Source of the DNA: CBDCWT01 sp965223305
GTDB lineage: Bacteria; Planctomycetota; Planctomycetia; Pirellulales; Pirellulaceae
DNA: 57,358 nucleotides
Reading direction: 5' to 3'
Assembly: GCA_965223305.1 (NCBI GenBank)
Contig: CBDCWT010000029.1
Location: 1-57,358 of the forward strand
Within the stretch, counting starts at the first letter, position 1. Each line of letters begins with the position of its first letter. This document shows positions 20,898 through 30,205 of this stretch, piece by piece. Below the pieces are notes generated by a model. It did no database searches, was not told where the DNA came from, and saw only the letters and a list, made by a program, of their open reading frames with translations. The position numbers and the translations under genes are program-made.

Positions 20898-21965
20898 TCA
20901 AACGGAAGTGCGACCTAAGCCGAGACGGTCTCGGCGGTATTGGCCGCTTGTCACGCGTGCGATCCACTCGGGGTTGTCCAAGTACCAGCGGACCGTCTGT
21001 TCCAATCCGCTTTCGAAAGCGACAGATGGTTGCCAGGATAGCTCGGCCGAGATCTTCGAGGTGTCGACCGCGTAGCGGCGGTCGTGTCCGGGCCGATCTT
21101 GGACGAAAGTGATTAGCGACTTGCAAGGCGCATGCGAGAGATCGGGCCGCAGCTGGTCGACGATCCGGCAGATCGACTCGACAATCGACAGGTTCGTTCG
21201 CTCGCAGTTGCCGCCAATGTTGTAGACCTCGCCTGGCCGGCCGGCCGTTGCGACTGTCTGCAGTGCCCGCGCATGGTCGTCGACATACAACCAATCCCGG
21301 ATGTTGAGCCCATCACCGTAGACCGGCAACGGCTTGCCTTCGACGGCGTTCAGGATCATTAACGGAATCAGTTTCTCCGGAAACTGGCAGGGTCCATAGT
21401 TGTTGGAACAGTTGGTGACGATTACCGGCAGACCATACGTATGGAAGTACGCTCGGGCGAAATGGTCCGAACTGGCCTTGGATGCGGAATACGGCGAGTT
21501 CGGCGCGTATCCGCTGCTCTCGGTAAACAGCCCCGTCGGGCCGAGAGAACCGTAGACTTCGTCAGTCGACACATGTATGAATCGAAACGCGCTTGCCTGC
21601 TCTGCCGGTAACGCTTTCCAGTAGCGGTGGGTGGCTTCCAACAGCTGAAAGGTACCGACCACGTTGGTTTCGACAAACGTAGCCGGACCGTCGATCGAGC
21701 GATCAACATGGGTTTCGGCGGCCAAGTTGAACACCGCCATTGGGGCGTACTTGTCCAACAAGGACTCGACCAGTTCGCGATCTCCGATGTCGCCCTGCTC
21801 GAAATGATAGAGAGGATCTTCGCTGACCTTGGCAAGCGAATCCAGATTACCCGCGTAGGTCAGTTTGTCGAGATTGACGACGCGATACTGCTGGCGTGCC
21901 ACGAGCTGGCGGACCAAAGATCCTCCGATGAAACCTGCACCGCCGGTGACCAAAATGGAATGCAT
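20898..21965 (-). CDS. rfbB: dTDP-glucose 4,6-dehydratase
   Basis: Turns dTDP-glucose into dTDP-4-keto-6-deoxyglucose, the second step of dTDP-sugar synthesis. 355 residues, an extended short-chain dehydrogenase. Rossmann motif GGAGFIGG at residues 8-15, NLDKLTYAGNLDSL, FNLAAETHVDRSID, the catalytic STDEVYG and the YSASK (Tyr-x3-Lys) pair, then NNYGPCQFPEKLIP and YVDDHARAL. It precedes rfbA. rfbC and rfbD are not in the window, so the final sugar cannot be told. Confidence 0.96.
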   Translation of the reverse strand: MHSILVTGGAGFIGGSLVRQLVARQQYRVVNLDKLTYAGNLDSLAKVSEDPLYHFEQGDIGDRELVESLLDKYAPMAVFNLAAETHVDRSIDGPATFVETNVVGTFQLLEATHRYWKALPAEQASAFRFIHVSTDEVYGSLGPTGLFTESSGYAPNSPYSASKASSDHFARAYFHTYGLPVIVTNCSNNYGPCQFPEKLIPLMILNAVEGKPLPVYGDGLNIRDWLYVDDHARALQTVATAGRPGEVYNIGGNCERTNLSIVESICRIVDQLRPDLSHAPCKSLITFVQDRPGHDRRYAVDTSKISAELSWQPSVAFESGLEQTVRWYLDNPEWIARVTSGQYRRDRLGLGRTSV

Positions 21966-22089
21966 CTTCGATTGTCTTTCAGCCGCCGGCAGGCATTTCC
22001 AACACGCACGGCCGCGAGATACAGCCGTGCTTGATTGTCCTCGAGCGAGTCGCTACGGCGTGCGGGATCAAGCCCCAGCCGAAACGAGC

Positions 22090-25000
22090 TTACTCGATCC
22101 GTTGTAATTCGATTCCACTTAAGAACGGGTTCTCGCCTGTGAAGGAGATCTCGAGTTCTTGGCCAATCAAGACCGGGTCGAGCTGCTTGACAACGGTCTG
22201 CTGGCCAGACCGTGTGTCCCTGGCAGTGTCCAGATCCTGCACTACAAGCTGACCTTGGAGGTAAACGTCGAACGACCGCTCTCTCGGATGGGCGTCGGGG
22301 TCCCCGAAAAACAGCCGCACGCGGTACGGCGTTTTTTCGGCCGCTGCACCCCCCAAGCCGATCCGCAACTTGGTGACGCCTGTCAACCCGGAGGCATGCA
22401 CCCAAGCCATCTCCGTTCCAGCAAGCGCTGAAGAGTGCCGGTGGAAGTAGCTCGGCTGTCCCTCAAGCTCGACATGCAGATTTGCGGCTTGTCCACTCGT
22501 CTCGGGGAACTCGAGCCACATCACTCCGTTTTCAGCGCGGCGGTCTCCGGGAGCCCCGAAGTTGATGCCCAGCTGTTGGATCTTCCGCTCTGTTGAAGTC
22601 AGCCGTAGTCCGTGGTTGACCGTCCACAGTTCGACGTCCGGCATATGAACGAGTGCTAAAGAAGTCTGGTTTTGGTATGAGCAGCTGCAAGACTTGGTGT
22701 AGTCAGGCGCGTTGAGCACACCGTCGGCGACCACCAGGTTGGAGGTGCAACCAGACTTGAATCCACCCAGGTTGCCGGTGCCGCTGTTCGTCAACAGGTC
22801 GTAGAAACCAGCCGCTCCAGAGCGAAACGTGAGCAGGTTTTCGCTGGCGATCACGTAGTTACAGCCGTAGGCCCGCGACACTGTCCACTGTTGAGGTAAG
22901 CCGGTCAGTGGGTGGTCGACGACTCTCTGAGCGCCATCAAGCAACCCGAATGCGCCGGCCGAGGTTCTCCGTGAGGGCGCGTTCGTGAGGATCAAATCGT
23001 TGTGCAGGATGCAAGGGCCCGAGTAGTCCAGCCCATCGTGCGCCCAGACCAAGGAGCCATCTTCAGCCCGATGGACCGCCATCCCGGTACCCACTTCGGC
23101 ATACAGCCGATCGTTTCCGGCGGCACCCGCCTGCAGCAGTAGATCGTAGCGTTCAGAATACCCCAGCCATGTGCCGAAGACACCTTCCTCAGACTCCCAC
23201 CGCAGGTCGCCTGTCCGTGCATCAAACGCAGCGATGCGATACGAGTCGGGCAGCGACTCACCGCGGCGGCGGAGAGCGTCCTCGATCGGTTTCGGATTCT
23301 TGTCCAAACAATAGACACGTCCTCCGCCCGCGACAATTCCGTTGTGCCAAAAGCTGTGTTTGGCGTCGACCTTCCACAGCACCTTACCCGTATGACGATT
23401 GAATCCGATCAGGGCGGCACTGGCCGAGCGATCGTAGCTCTTCGAACCGTATCCGGCTCGACTTCTTGATAGCTTGCCGTCTCGTTCGGCGAACGACAGC
23501 CGATGCCGATGCCTGTAGTTGGCGAATCCGGCGCCCCCGAGCAACACGTCTTCGTAGACCCCGATAAAGGCCCAGTGTTCGGGTAGAGCCGGGTTCTCCT
23601 GCGGCAGCGCGATGTCCTTGAGCAGCTTGCCCGTTGCTGAATCGAGCACATGGCACACCGTCCCTTCGGCGATGTAAACACGGTCAAGCGTGGCGACGTA
23701 GTTTGTTCCCCGGGCATTGGCACCAGGTATATGAACTTGGTTGTAAGCTGGGTCAAGGGGGGTGTCGCGATACGTGGTGTCGTAGTAGACGTCAAAAGTG
23801 CCCAGGTCTTCAAAGGCCCGCTTCCAAAGCACTCTTCCTGTGTAGACGTCTCGGGCACTAAGGCTATCGATGCCCTGAATGAACAACCGACCGCCCACGA
23901 CCTGTTCCGGCGGTCCGTGGCCATGCCGCGGTAGCACGTCGGTATTGCTGTTGCCGCCGAACCAGAGCACTCCCAGTGGCAGTTTTACGCGACGATCGTT
24001 GGACTTGACTGAGTTCGCGATGTCACCGTGCTGATGGGTCCAGTCCGCTGCGCCCGGAAGCTGTCCCACTCGACGCACGCCGACTCCCTGCGCTGTTGCC
24101 CTGACCTCCGCTTGCTCTAGCTCAATCTCGGTGACCGCCTGTATTAGGCCGGGAATGTCTGCCGGTTCGGCAGCCAAGTGCAGCATGCCTCCATAGGGGC
24201 GCACGGATTCAAACAGGGTCTTCAGGAGCGCCCCTTCCCGAGCCGCCGACAAAGCGAATGACCGTCCGACGAACACCATGTTTGCGACATAGGGGGGAGC
24301 CAAGAACTGCTGTGGACGGCCTTCGTGAACCGTGACGGCGCCATAGTGACCGGTTCCGTCGAAACGGCGACGAAGTCGTTCCACACGCGCCGGGTCAGCA
24401 TCGACAATCGACAACTCGACAAACGTCGAGTTCACGACGACTGCGTCGAGTAGTTCTTCGTCCTCGGCGCCGAACCAAAGCGCATATCCTGTTGCGTCTC
24501 CGAAATCAAGCAGCTCTTGGGCGCGTCTCAAAGCTGCAGATGCGGGTTGCAATGTTCGGGTCTGGTCGGTCCATGCGACTGCTGTGGTGGGCGGCCCGCT
24601 ACCGAAGGCCATGATCCGCCCATCCAGCGTGACGGCGAATAGCTTATCGTCAGCCGCCAATAGCCGGGCAACCTGGCCATCGACGGGTTGCGACCAGACG
24701 ATCTGCGGTTCTAACTCGCCTTGTGGCAACTGAATCGCCGTCAAGCGATCCTCGCCGGCTGCGTACAGCCGATTGCCCACCTGGATCAGATCGCCGCCAG
24801 CATCGGCCTCGATTTGCCAGACCACTTCGTCGTCCGCGCCGTAAGCGCGGATTTGCGGACTTCCGTCGGTGGGTTCCGCCGACGAGTAAATAACGTCTCC
24901 CGAAAGAACCGGCTCACGAATTAAGAACGCGGTCTTGACACCCGTCTGTAGATTGAAGCCGCGCACTCCTCGACGACGCGTGTGGACGTAGAAGCGAGAC

Positions 25001-25869
25001 TTGTCGGCGGCTACGAACGATCCACCGGTTCCCTTGCCACCGGCGTTGATGTGAAAGTAGCGGAACTCACCAGTCCGGCGGTCCAACGCGGCCGGAACCG
25101 ATCGGCCGCCAGGAATGAGTAGCAGCTCGTCGGTGGCGACCAGTGCCCCTTGGGGCGCTACGCCCGCAAAGGAGGGGGCGCTATGCGGTTGTTGGATGTA
25201 CTGCGATCCAGTGGAATCGTTGACCCAGACGACTGCGCCGGTCTCCGCATCAAGTGCATAGATGAACGTGCCCATGAACGGCCAGATGCTGGCAGCAAAG
25301 TAAAGATGTCCATCTCGGATCACCGGGGCTCCGCGGGCAGGCCAGGCCGATATCAAACGGCGGTTTCCGAGTGCCTTGCGGCCGCTTGGCGCGCCTCGGA
25401 ATTTCCAGTGCAGCTTGCCGCTGGCCGCGTCGACGCAGTAGAGAAAGCCGTCGTCACTGCAAAAGTAGACGTAGTCCCGCCAGCCGACCGGGGGCAACCG
25501 GACCGGGCCGCCGGTGAAGAAAGTCCACAACTCCTGCCCTGTCTCCGTATCGTACGCGGTGACTTTGTCCCGATCGTTAAAGCCTACAAACATCCGGCCA
25601 TCCAAGACGATTGGCTCAAAGATGCGGTCGTAGGGCATCAGGTCGTGATTCAAAGGGTCGTCCCAGACCGGTACGCGTGGGCCGAGCCGCCGCGTCCATC
25701 GAAGCTGCAGCTGGGCCGGCAGCGGCTGGCTCGCAGCCGCGGAGCGACCGGAGTCATAACGCCACATCGGCCAGTCGCTGCCCAAGACCGGACGGTCAAC
25801 AAGGCAGGCAACCAGGACGCAGGTAGTGGTGAGGGTAATGGTGAGGGCTGTCTTCATAGGTGTAGTCAT
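22090..25869 (-). CDS. Large exported PQQ-like beta-propeller protein with methyltransferase-like insert and malectin domain
   Basis: 1259 residues. Signal peptide (TALTITLTTTCVLVACLVDRPVLGS). The PQQ/quinoprotein-like propeller has repeated W/G strands (YDTETGQELWTFFTGGPV, LYCVDAASGKLHWKF, YALDAETGAVVWV, and further blades after residue 700). About residues 440-600 carry an inserted Rossmann segment resembling a SAM methyltransferase (VNSTFVELSIVDADPARVER...YGAVTVHEGRPQQF), with a degenerate glycine motif. The C-terminus (about 1110-1259) is malectin-like: YRVRLFFGDPDAHP, RSFDVYLQG, FLSGIELQRIE. No heme or PQQ ligand set can be asserted. The ATG at 25869 is chosen because the signal peptide follows; an ATG 12 bases later is equally possible. 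It is divergent from the agarase-like gene. Confidence 0.82.
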   Translation of the reverse strand: MTTPMKTALTITLTTTCVLVACLVDRPVLGSDWPMWRYDSGRSAAASQPLPAQLQLRWTRRLGPRVPVWDDPLNHDLMPYDRIFEPIVLDGRMFVGFNDRDKVTAYDTETGQELWTFFTGGPVRLPPVGWRDYVYFCSDDGFLYCVDAASGKLHWKFRGAPSGRKALGNRRLISAWPARGAPVIRDGHLYFAASIWPFMGTFIYALDAETGAVVWVNDSTGSQYIQQPHSAPSFAGVAPQGALVATDELLLIPGGRSVPAALDRRTGEFRYFHINAGGKGTGGSFVAADKSRFYVHTRRRGVRGFNLQTGVKTAFLIREPVLSGDVIYSSAEPTDGSPQIRAYGADDEVVWQIEADAGGDLIQVGNRLYAAGEDRLTAIQLPQGELEPQIVWSQPVDGQVARLLAADDKLFAVTLDGRIMAFGSGPPTTAVAWTDQTRTLQPASAALRRAQELLDFGDATGYALWFGAEDEELLDAVVVNSTFVELSIVDADPARVERLRRRFDGTGHYGAVTVHEGRPQQFLAPPYVANMVFVGRSFALSAAREGALLKTLFESVRPYGGMLHLAAEPADIPGLIQAVTEIELEQAEVRATAQGVGVRRVGQLPGAADWTHQHGDIANSVKSNDRRVKLPLGVLWFGGNSNTDVLPRHGHGPPEQVVGGRLFIQGIDSLSARDVYTGRVLWKRAFEDLGTFDVYYDTTYRDTPLDPAYNQVHIPGANARGTNYVATLDRVYIAEGTVCHVLDSATGKLLKDIALPQENPALPEHWAFIGVYEDVLLGGAGFANYRHRHRLSFAERDGKLSRSRAGYGSKSYDRSASAALIGFNRHTGKVLWKVDAKHSFWHNGIVAGGGRVYCLDKNPKPIEDALRRRGESLPDSYRIAAFDARTGDLRWESEEGVFGTWLGYSERYDLLLQAGAAGNDRLYAEVGTGMAVHRAEDGSLVWAHDGLDYSGPCILHNDLILTNAPSRRTSAGAFGLLDGAQRVVDHPLTGLPQQWTVSRAYGCNYVIASENLLTFRSGAAGFYDLLTNSGTGNLGGFKSGCTSNLVVADGVLNAPDYTKSCSCSYQNQTSLALVHMPDVELWTVNHGLRLTSTERKIQQLGINFGAPGDRRAENGVMWLEFPETSGQAANLHVELEGQPSYFHRHSSALAGTEMAWVHASGLTGVTKLRIGLGGAAAEKTPYRVRLFFGDPDAHPRERSFDVYLQGQLVVQDLDTARDTRSGQQTVVKQLDPVLIGQELEISFTGENPFLSGIELQRIE

Positions 25870-26041
25870 CCGCGCCGCAGAGAAACTTTGATTGTCCCAT
25901 GAATCGATCGACCTTTGTAGACCTCTAGCTCGGGTCGCCAACGGCGGATCACCACCAATCGCCACTTCTCGTGACCAGCCCAGAGGCTGTGCTGCATCGA
26001 TACGGTTTGTTAAGGTATCGTTACCACGCGGCTTGGAGGAA

Positions 26042-27196
26042 ATGATTGTGGACCGCAGGACATTCATCGCCGCTGCTGTTGCTGGATCCTGCCTGGCCAC
26101 GCGCGAGCGTTTGGCCCCAGCGGGCGGGACCACTCAGCCGGAGCCGGACGGTTTCTTCACGCTTGGCGAACGCAAGGGACATTGGTTCTTCATCGACCCG
26201 GCAGGCCGTCCCTTCTTCTCCGTCGGCCTGAACCATATCGACTCGGCGTCCTTGCGATATGCGGAGAACATTCGTATCTGGCGATCCCGTTATGGGGGCA
26301 GCCAGCAGCGTTGGCTGCAGGAGTCGGTAGCGCCGAACTTGAAAGCCTGGGGTTTCAACACCGTGGGTTGGACCCAAGAGGTCGTTACTCGCGGCTTTAC
26401 GAACCATCGACACTCGCGCGCGTTCACCTTGGAAGAATACCAGTGGCTGGACATGCCGTACTGCCACCTGCTGCCGTTTGCGGACTTTCATCAGTGGGAA
26501 GCTGAAACAAAAAATCCCGATTTCTTCAGCTCCGGGTGGGAAGACTGGTGCGATCACGTTGCCCGTGAACACTGCGCCGTGCTCGCCGCCGACCCAAAGT
26601 TGATCGGCTATTTCTACATCGACTGTCCCACTTGGGTGCATGTGCGGCCGATCAATGAGTGGAAGGGACCGTTGTTCGACCCAGAAAAACTCGCCAGCGC
26701 CGCAGGTCGGCAAGAGTTGTTTACCATCGCATCGCGGTACTATCAGGTCACGCACGACGCCATCCGCCGATATGACAAACACCACTTGATTCTAGGCGAT
26801 CGCTACGAGGCCAACGCAGCGCTGCCGCTGGAAGTCGTCGACGCCGCCAAGCCGTTCATTGATGTCCTCTGCTTCCAGGACTTCCGCAAGCCGGTCGAGC
26901 ACCTGGAGGAGTGGTACAAGCAGACAGGAATCCCAGTTTTGTGGGCCGACGGGGCAAAGTCCGCGCAGGTCCCAGATTCGGACTATCGTCGACAGGATGG
27001 TGAGTGGTACTCCCAGGTCCTGGCTGCATTGCGCCAAAATCCGGGCTGTGTAGGCGCCCACCTGTGCGGCGCCTACGTGCGAAATCGCGTACGCCGCTAC
27101 GGGCTACTGGACGAACAGGAACGGCCTGACGAAGAAAGCGTGCGGCGGATCACCGCAGCCAACCTTGAAACGGCAGCGTGGGCAGAGACTTTCTGA
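26042..27196 (+). CDS. Tat-exported agarase-like glycoside hydrolase
   Basis: 384 residues. The N-terminus DRRTFIAAAVAGSCLA is a twin-arginine type signal. The mature part begins GFFTLGERKGHWFFIDPAGRPFFSVGLNHID, a block seen in planctomycete proteins annotated as agarase-like TIM-barrel hydrolases, with KAWGFNTVGWTQE, YFYIDCPTWVH, HHLILGDRYEANA, VDVLCFQDF-like strands and TGIPVLWADGAKS in barrel order. Acidic residues after strands 4 and 7 (D in YFYID, D in WADG) could be catalytic, but this is not certain. GGAGGA lies only two bases before the ATG, so the in-frame GTG at 26048 may be the true start. The substrate is unknown; a polysaccharide is likely. Confidence 0.65.
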   Translation: MIVDRRTFIAAAVAGSCLATRERLAPAGGTTQPEPDGFFTLGERKGHWFFIDPAGRPFFSVGLNHIDSASLRYAENIRIWRSRYGGSQQRWLQESVAPNLKAWGFNTVGWTQEVVTRGFTNHRHSRAFTLEEYQWLDMPYCHLLPFADFHQWEAETKNPDFFSSGWEDWCDHVAREHCAVLAADPKLIGYFYIDCPTWVHVRPINEWKGPLFDPEKLASAAGRQELFTIASRYYQVTHDAIRRYDKHHLILGDRYEANAALPLEVVDAAKPFIDVLCFQDFRKPVEHLEEWYKQTGIPVLWADGAKSAQVPDSDYRRQDGEWYSQVLAALRQNPGCVGAHLCGAYVRNRVRRYGLLDEQERPDEESVRRITAANLETAAWAETF

Positions 27197-27255
27197 TCTC
27201 GCGAGTCAACGAAATCGCCACCCTCGCTCCGATTCTCGCTGCTCGACTTTCCTAG

Positions 27256-27429
27256 CCCGAATTATTCATGAGCGATCTGCTGCGAGGTCGTAAGTCCATC
27301 CGTGGCTTCGTCATGCTTCACAATTCTCCCTCGACGTATTGCTTCAATACGCCTGCAGAAGAATTGCTCGCCTTCCTTGCCACGAACGTACTTACAACCT
27401 CTCGCGACGATCTTCATGAATAATCCGGG
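27256..27429 (+). mobile_element. Palindromic MITE-like element, copy 4 (174 bp), abutting a stop codon
   Basis: The same element and orientation as at 8426. Perfect target duplication CTAG at 27252-27255 and 27430-27433. The right-hand CTAG contains the TAG stop codon of the minus-strand VCBS gene (27430-27432), so the insertion hit the stop codon without changing the protein. On the minus strand the element has a 51-codon open frame (27262-27417). Confidence 0.88.
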
Positions 27430-28572
27430 CTAGCGGCTGGGTTGGGGTTGTTTTGTCAGGTTCTTCCACACTTCGATTGGATGGACTCCTGCGTGGTTGG
27501 CGCCCAGGATATCCAGGTCCCCGTCTTTTTCGAGGTCGGCGATGACGATGTCGTGCGACCCGTGTGTGGAAAGCACCTGCTTGGTCCAAGCCTCGCCGCG
27601 TCCTCCGTTGAGATGGATCGTCACCTCGTCAGGGTCGGCCCCCTGGTGCATTTCAGCGATGGCGACGTCGACGTCACCGTCACCGTCCAGGTCGCCCACC
27701 GCCAGTGAGTGGATCACACACTCGATCGAGTCGACAATTGGATGCTCGGGCCATTGGGCCTGTTTGGCGTCGGCGGGAGCCTCGTACCAGCAAACGCGGT
27801 AGCTCTCGTCCTTCAACTCTGCCGGCGTCAGGACAATGTCCGGTCTGCCGTCGCCGTTGAAGTCCGCCATTTCGACTTGCGTGTCGGGTTCGGTCCAGGT
27901 GGGTGCGAAGGGATGCGCGCGCCAACGCTGGTTTCTATCCTTTGGGTTCTCGTACCAAATTCCTCCGATCAACACGTCGGGATCTCCGTCTCGATCGATG
28001 TCTCCCAGCTTGAGACCTTCACCGTGCGGGCAGTCGATTACGGTCTTGCGCCAGGAGTTTGGATTCGTTTGGTGGTAGATAGCGATCCAATTGCCATTTC
28101 CACCAAAGGCGGATTGGTCCCGGGCCACAACGTCCAGCCGGCCGTCGAGATCGAGGTCAGCGATCTCGATGTCGTGGGCCTTTTGATCGTCAATCTCCAT
28201 CCGCCGCCACGACTGCCCCGCCTTTCCCGGGTTTTCAAACCAGGCTGTTCCTCCCATCACTACGTCAAGATCGCCATCGCGATCGATATCAGCGACCTCA
28301 CCGTTGACCCCATCCCAGCCTCCTTCGGCGATCTGCGACCTGGTCCAATCGGGCCAAGCGTAGACGACCAATGGTCCTTTGGCACCGCCAATAATAATGT
28401 CTTCATATCCGTCGCCGTCGAGATCGCCAATCATCTTGTAGTACGGCTTGGCAGGCGGTTCACGGTCAATCGTCAGCTGCTGAAAGGGAATCTCCGCTGC
28501 AGACGTTACTGCGAACAGACCGAGTATCATCGCCGCCGAAATCGCTGCGGCTTTCTTTTTCGTGAGCATCAC
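27430..28572 (-). CDS. Exported VCBS/FG-GAP repeat protein
   Basis: 380 residues. Signal peptide (KKKAAAISAAMILGLFAVTSAAE). Beyond it are about seven VCBS/FG-GAP type repeats with Ca-binding Asp loops: GDLDGDGYEDIIIGG, ADIDRDGDLDVVMGG, ADLDLDGRLDVVARD, GDIDRDGDPDVLIGG, ADFNGDGRPDIVLTP, GDLDGDGDVDVAIAE and ADLEKDGDLDILGAN. This predicts a seven-bladed integrin-like propeller. It starts four bases after the stop of the lipoyl-domain gene and shares the unit with a second VCBS protein (28920-30119). Its stop codon lies in the target duplication of a MITE-like element. Substrate or partner unknown. Confidence 0.88.
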   Translation of the reverse strand: MMLTKKKAAAISAAMILGLFAVTSAAEIPFQQLTIDREPPAKPYYKMIGDLDGDGYEDIIIGGAKGPLVVYAWPDWTRSQIAEGGWDGVNGEVADIDRDGDLDVVMGGTAWFENPGKAGQSWRRMEIDDQKAHDIEIADLDLDGRLDVVARDQSAFGGNGNWIAIYHQTNPNSWRKTVIDCPHGEGLKLGDIDRDGDPDVLIGGIWYENPKDRNQRWRAHPFAPTWTEPDTQVEMADFNGDGRPDIVLTPAELKDESYRVCWYEAPADAKQAQWPEHPIVDSIECVIHSLAVGDLDGDGDVDVAIAEMHQGADPDEVTIHLNGGRGEAWTKQVLSTHGSHDIVIADLEKDGDLDILGANHAGVHPIEVWKNLTKQPQPSR

Positions 28573-28576
28573 AAAT

Positions 28577-28852
28577 CTATCCTCCCGGTGCTGTCGATGG
28601 TTGGTTCTCTTGATCTATGAGTCCGACTCGAGACTGCACTGGGACCCACTCGCCGGCAGCCTGTAACACAGCGGTCAGCACGCCAGGAACCTCGGCCTGT
28701 AACTCAACCGTCGCCTTGTCCGTTTCCATAATCAGCAACGCATCCCCGCGCCGGACCGTGTCGCCTTCTTCCTTTAGCCAGGCAACGATGCGCGCATACG
28801 CCGACTTGCGATGCAGCCGCGGTAGCCGGATCTCATGATTCTCTGCGGTCAT
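28577..28852 (-). CDS. Free-standing lipoyl/biotinyl-domain protein
   Basis: 91 residues, essentially one lipoyl domain: IRLPRLHRKSAYARIVAWLK, then EEGDTVRRGDALLIMETDKATVEL with the modification lysine at K46, then EVPGVLTAVLQAAGEWVPVQS. It resembles the N-terminal domain of an E2 but has no catalytic or subunit-binding part. The ETDKA core indicates lipoylation rather than biotinylation. It sits between two exported VCBS proteins on the same strand, four bases before the second, yet has no signal peptide. The upstream open frame (to 29191) is the shadow of the neighbouring VCBS gene; the ATG at 28852 is taken. Role unknown. Confidence 0.78.
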   Translation of the reverse strand: MTAENHEIRLPRLHRKSAYARIVAWLKEEGDTVRRGDALLIMETDKATVELQAEVPGVLTAVLQAAGEWVPVQSRVGLIDQENQPSTAPGG

Positions 28853-28919
28853 GGATGGCTCAACCGCTTGAGGACAATACGGCATCCAAGGCCAGTTATT
28901 TCTACTGCGGGTAAGTCCC

Positions 28920-30119
28920 TTAACTGGGATCGAGTGCTTTGTTCTCGTAGAGCCAGACTTCCGGTTCTTTCCATCCGATTGACACCACGTCGGAATCGCC
29001 ATCTTGGTCGATGTCGACAAGCACAGTACCGTCGTGGTGTTCGTCACCAGTGTGTATGACATGCTGCTTCCAGGAAGTCGCCTGGCCATCCCGATTCTCG
29101 AAAATGACCAGCTTCGCCGTTTCTGGTTTCTCGTAGTTGTGTTCTCCCACGACGATATCGAGGTCGCCGTCCCGATCCAGATCGCCAACATCTAGGCTCA
29201 TCGGGCCGACGACTGTACCCACAACGTGTTCTGTCCAGATATCGGAAGGTGAGGCGGGCTGCTCGTACCATGCCACCTTGCCGGGGCGGTTCACCGCCTG
29301 GTATCCCACGACCGCATCGAGTTTGCCATCGCCGCTGAGGTCGGCAAGTCGATTTCGATCCGGATCGCCGGGCGGTTCGAACAACACATGGACCGACCAT
29401 TTGGCTCCTTCGTTCCGGAGCCACTTGGTGCCTAGCAGCAAGTCGAGGCTGTGCTGGCCTTCGATGTGCCCCGCACTCAACTGCTCGTCTTGCGAGGTCT
29501 CCGAAATCCGCTCCCAGCGCCACGGACTCAGCGAGGGATCCTCGGGAACGCTCAACAATTGCACGCCGTTTCCGCCCTGGTGCCAGGAGAGGGCGACGGC
29601 GAGCTTGCCCGGCCCCTCGAACTCCCCGACCGCGACCCCCTGTAGAAAATCACCTACCGCGACCTCGATGTTTTCTAACACGAGGAAAGAGCCATCGCCG
29701 CCGTTGCGGGCCCAGACGAAAGTGGAACTACTCTCTGACGCCTTGCCGGAGGTTCCCAGTACATCGAAGTCGCCGTCGCGATCGCAATCAAATACCGCTG
29801 CCATGTTGTAGAGCGGGTCTCCGAGCGGATGGCGTTTCCAGGCTCCCGCAGCTCGGCCGGGATTTCGATACCACCAGCCCCCTGTGATCACGTCTCGATG
29901 GCCGTCGCCATCCATGTCTTCAGAGGCGATGAACAATGTCCGCCACGGCTTCGCCGCGTCAATCACATGGCGCTGCCAGCGATCCAGGCGTATCGGCTGC
30001 TGGGCCACTTGGCCCCAGCTGTAATGCGGACCAGTTGCCATCAGCCAACCGATCGTGATGGCGAAAGCAGTAATGTAGCTGAACGAGGAACGGCGCGGAG
30101 TTAGCGGGGGATTGCACAT
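28920..30119 (-). CDS. Exported VCBS/FG-GAP repeat protein
   Basis: 399 residues. An N-terminal hydrophobic segment (YITAFAITIGWLMATGP) serves as signal or anchor. Then come VCBS/FG-GAP repeats with Asp loops: EDMDGDGHRDVITGGWW, FDCDRDGDFDVLGTSG, ADLSGDGKLDAVVGY, GDLDRDGDLDIVVGEH and VDIDQDGDSDVVSIGW. It is related to the downstream VCBS protein (both carry W-x-x-H-x-I blade motifs such as WQRHVIDAA and WKQHVIHTGDEHHDG) and may be a diverged duplicate. First gene of a minus-strand unit with the lipoyl protein and the second VCBS protein. The ATG at 30119 is chosen because the signal segment follows; the ribosome site is weak. Confidence 0.85.
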   Translation of the reverse strand: MCNPPLTPRRSSFSYITAFAITIGWLMATGPHYSWGQVAQQPIRLDRWQRHVIDAAKPWRTLFIASEDMDGDGHRDVITGGWWYRNPGRAAGAWKRHPLGDPLYNMAAVFDCDRDGDFDVLGTSGKASESSSTFVWARNGGDGSFLVLENIEVAVGDFLQGVAVGEFEGPGKLAVALSWHQGGNGVQLLSVPEDPSLSPWRWERISETSQDEQLSAGHIEGQHSLDLLLGTKWLRNEGAKWSVHVLFEPPGDPDRNRLADLSGDGKLDAVVGYQAVNRPGKVAWYEQPASPSDIWTEHVVGTVVGPMSLDVGDLDRDGDLDIVVGEHNYEKPETAKLVIFENRDGQATSWKQHVIHTGDEHHDGTVLVDIDQDGDSDVVSIGWKEPEVWLYENKALDPS

Positions 30120-30205
30120 GCCCAAGAGTGTACCATGCGTCGTCTCCCAATGGGAATCAAGCCAGCCGACCTCCACAGCCGAGGCGCTGCCGTCGAGGAT
30201 TTCTT

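Noticed and set aside
27262..27417. A 51-codon open frame on the minus strand of the palindromic element (starts MKIVARGCKYVRGKEGEQFF, or FC in this copy)
   Set aside because: Copy 1 has an early stop and copy 2 two frameshifts; the start and stop both come from the inverted ends. There is no ribosome site. It may be a relic of a transposase, but selection for coding is not supported.
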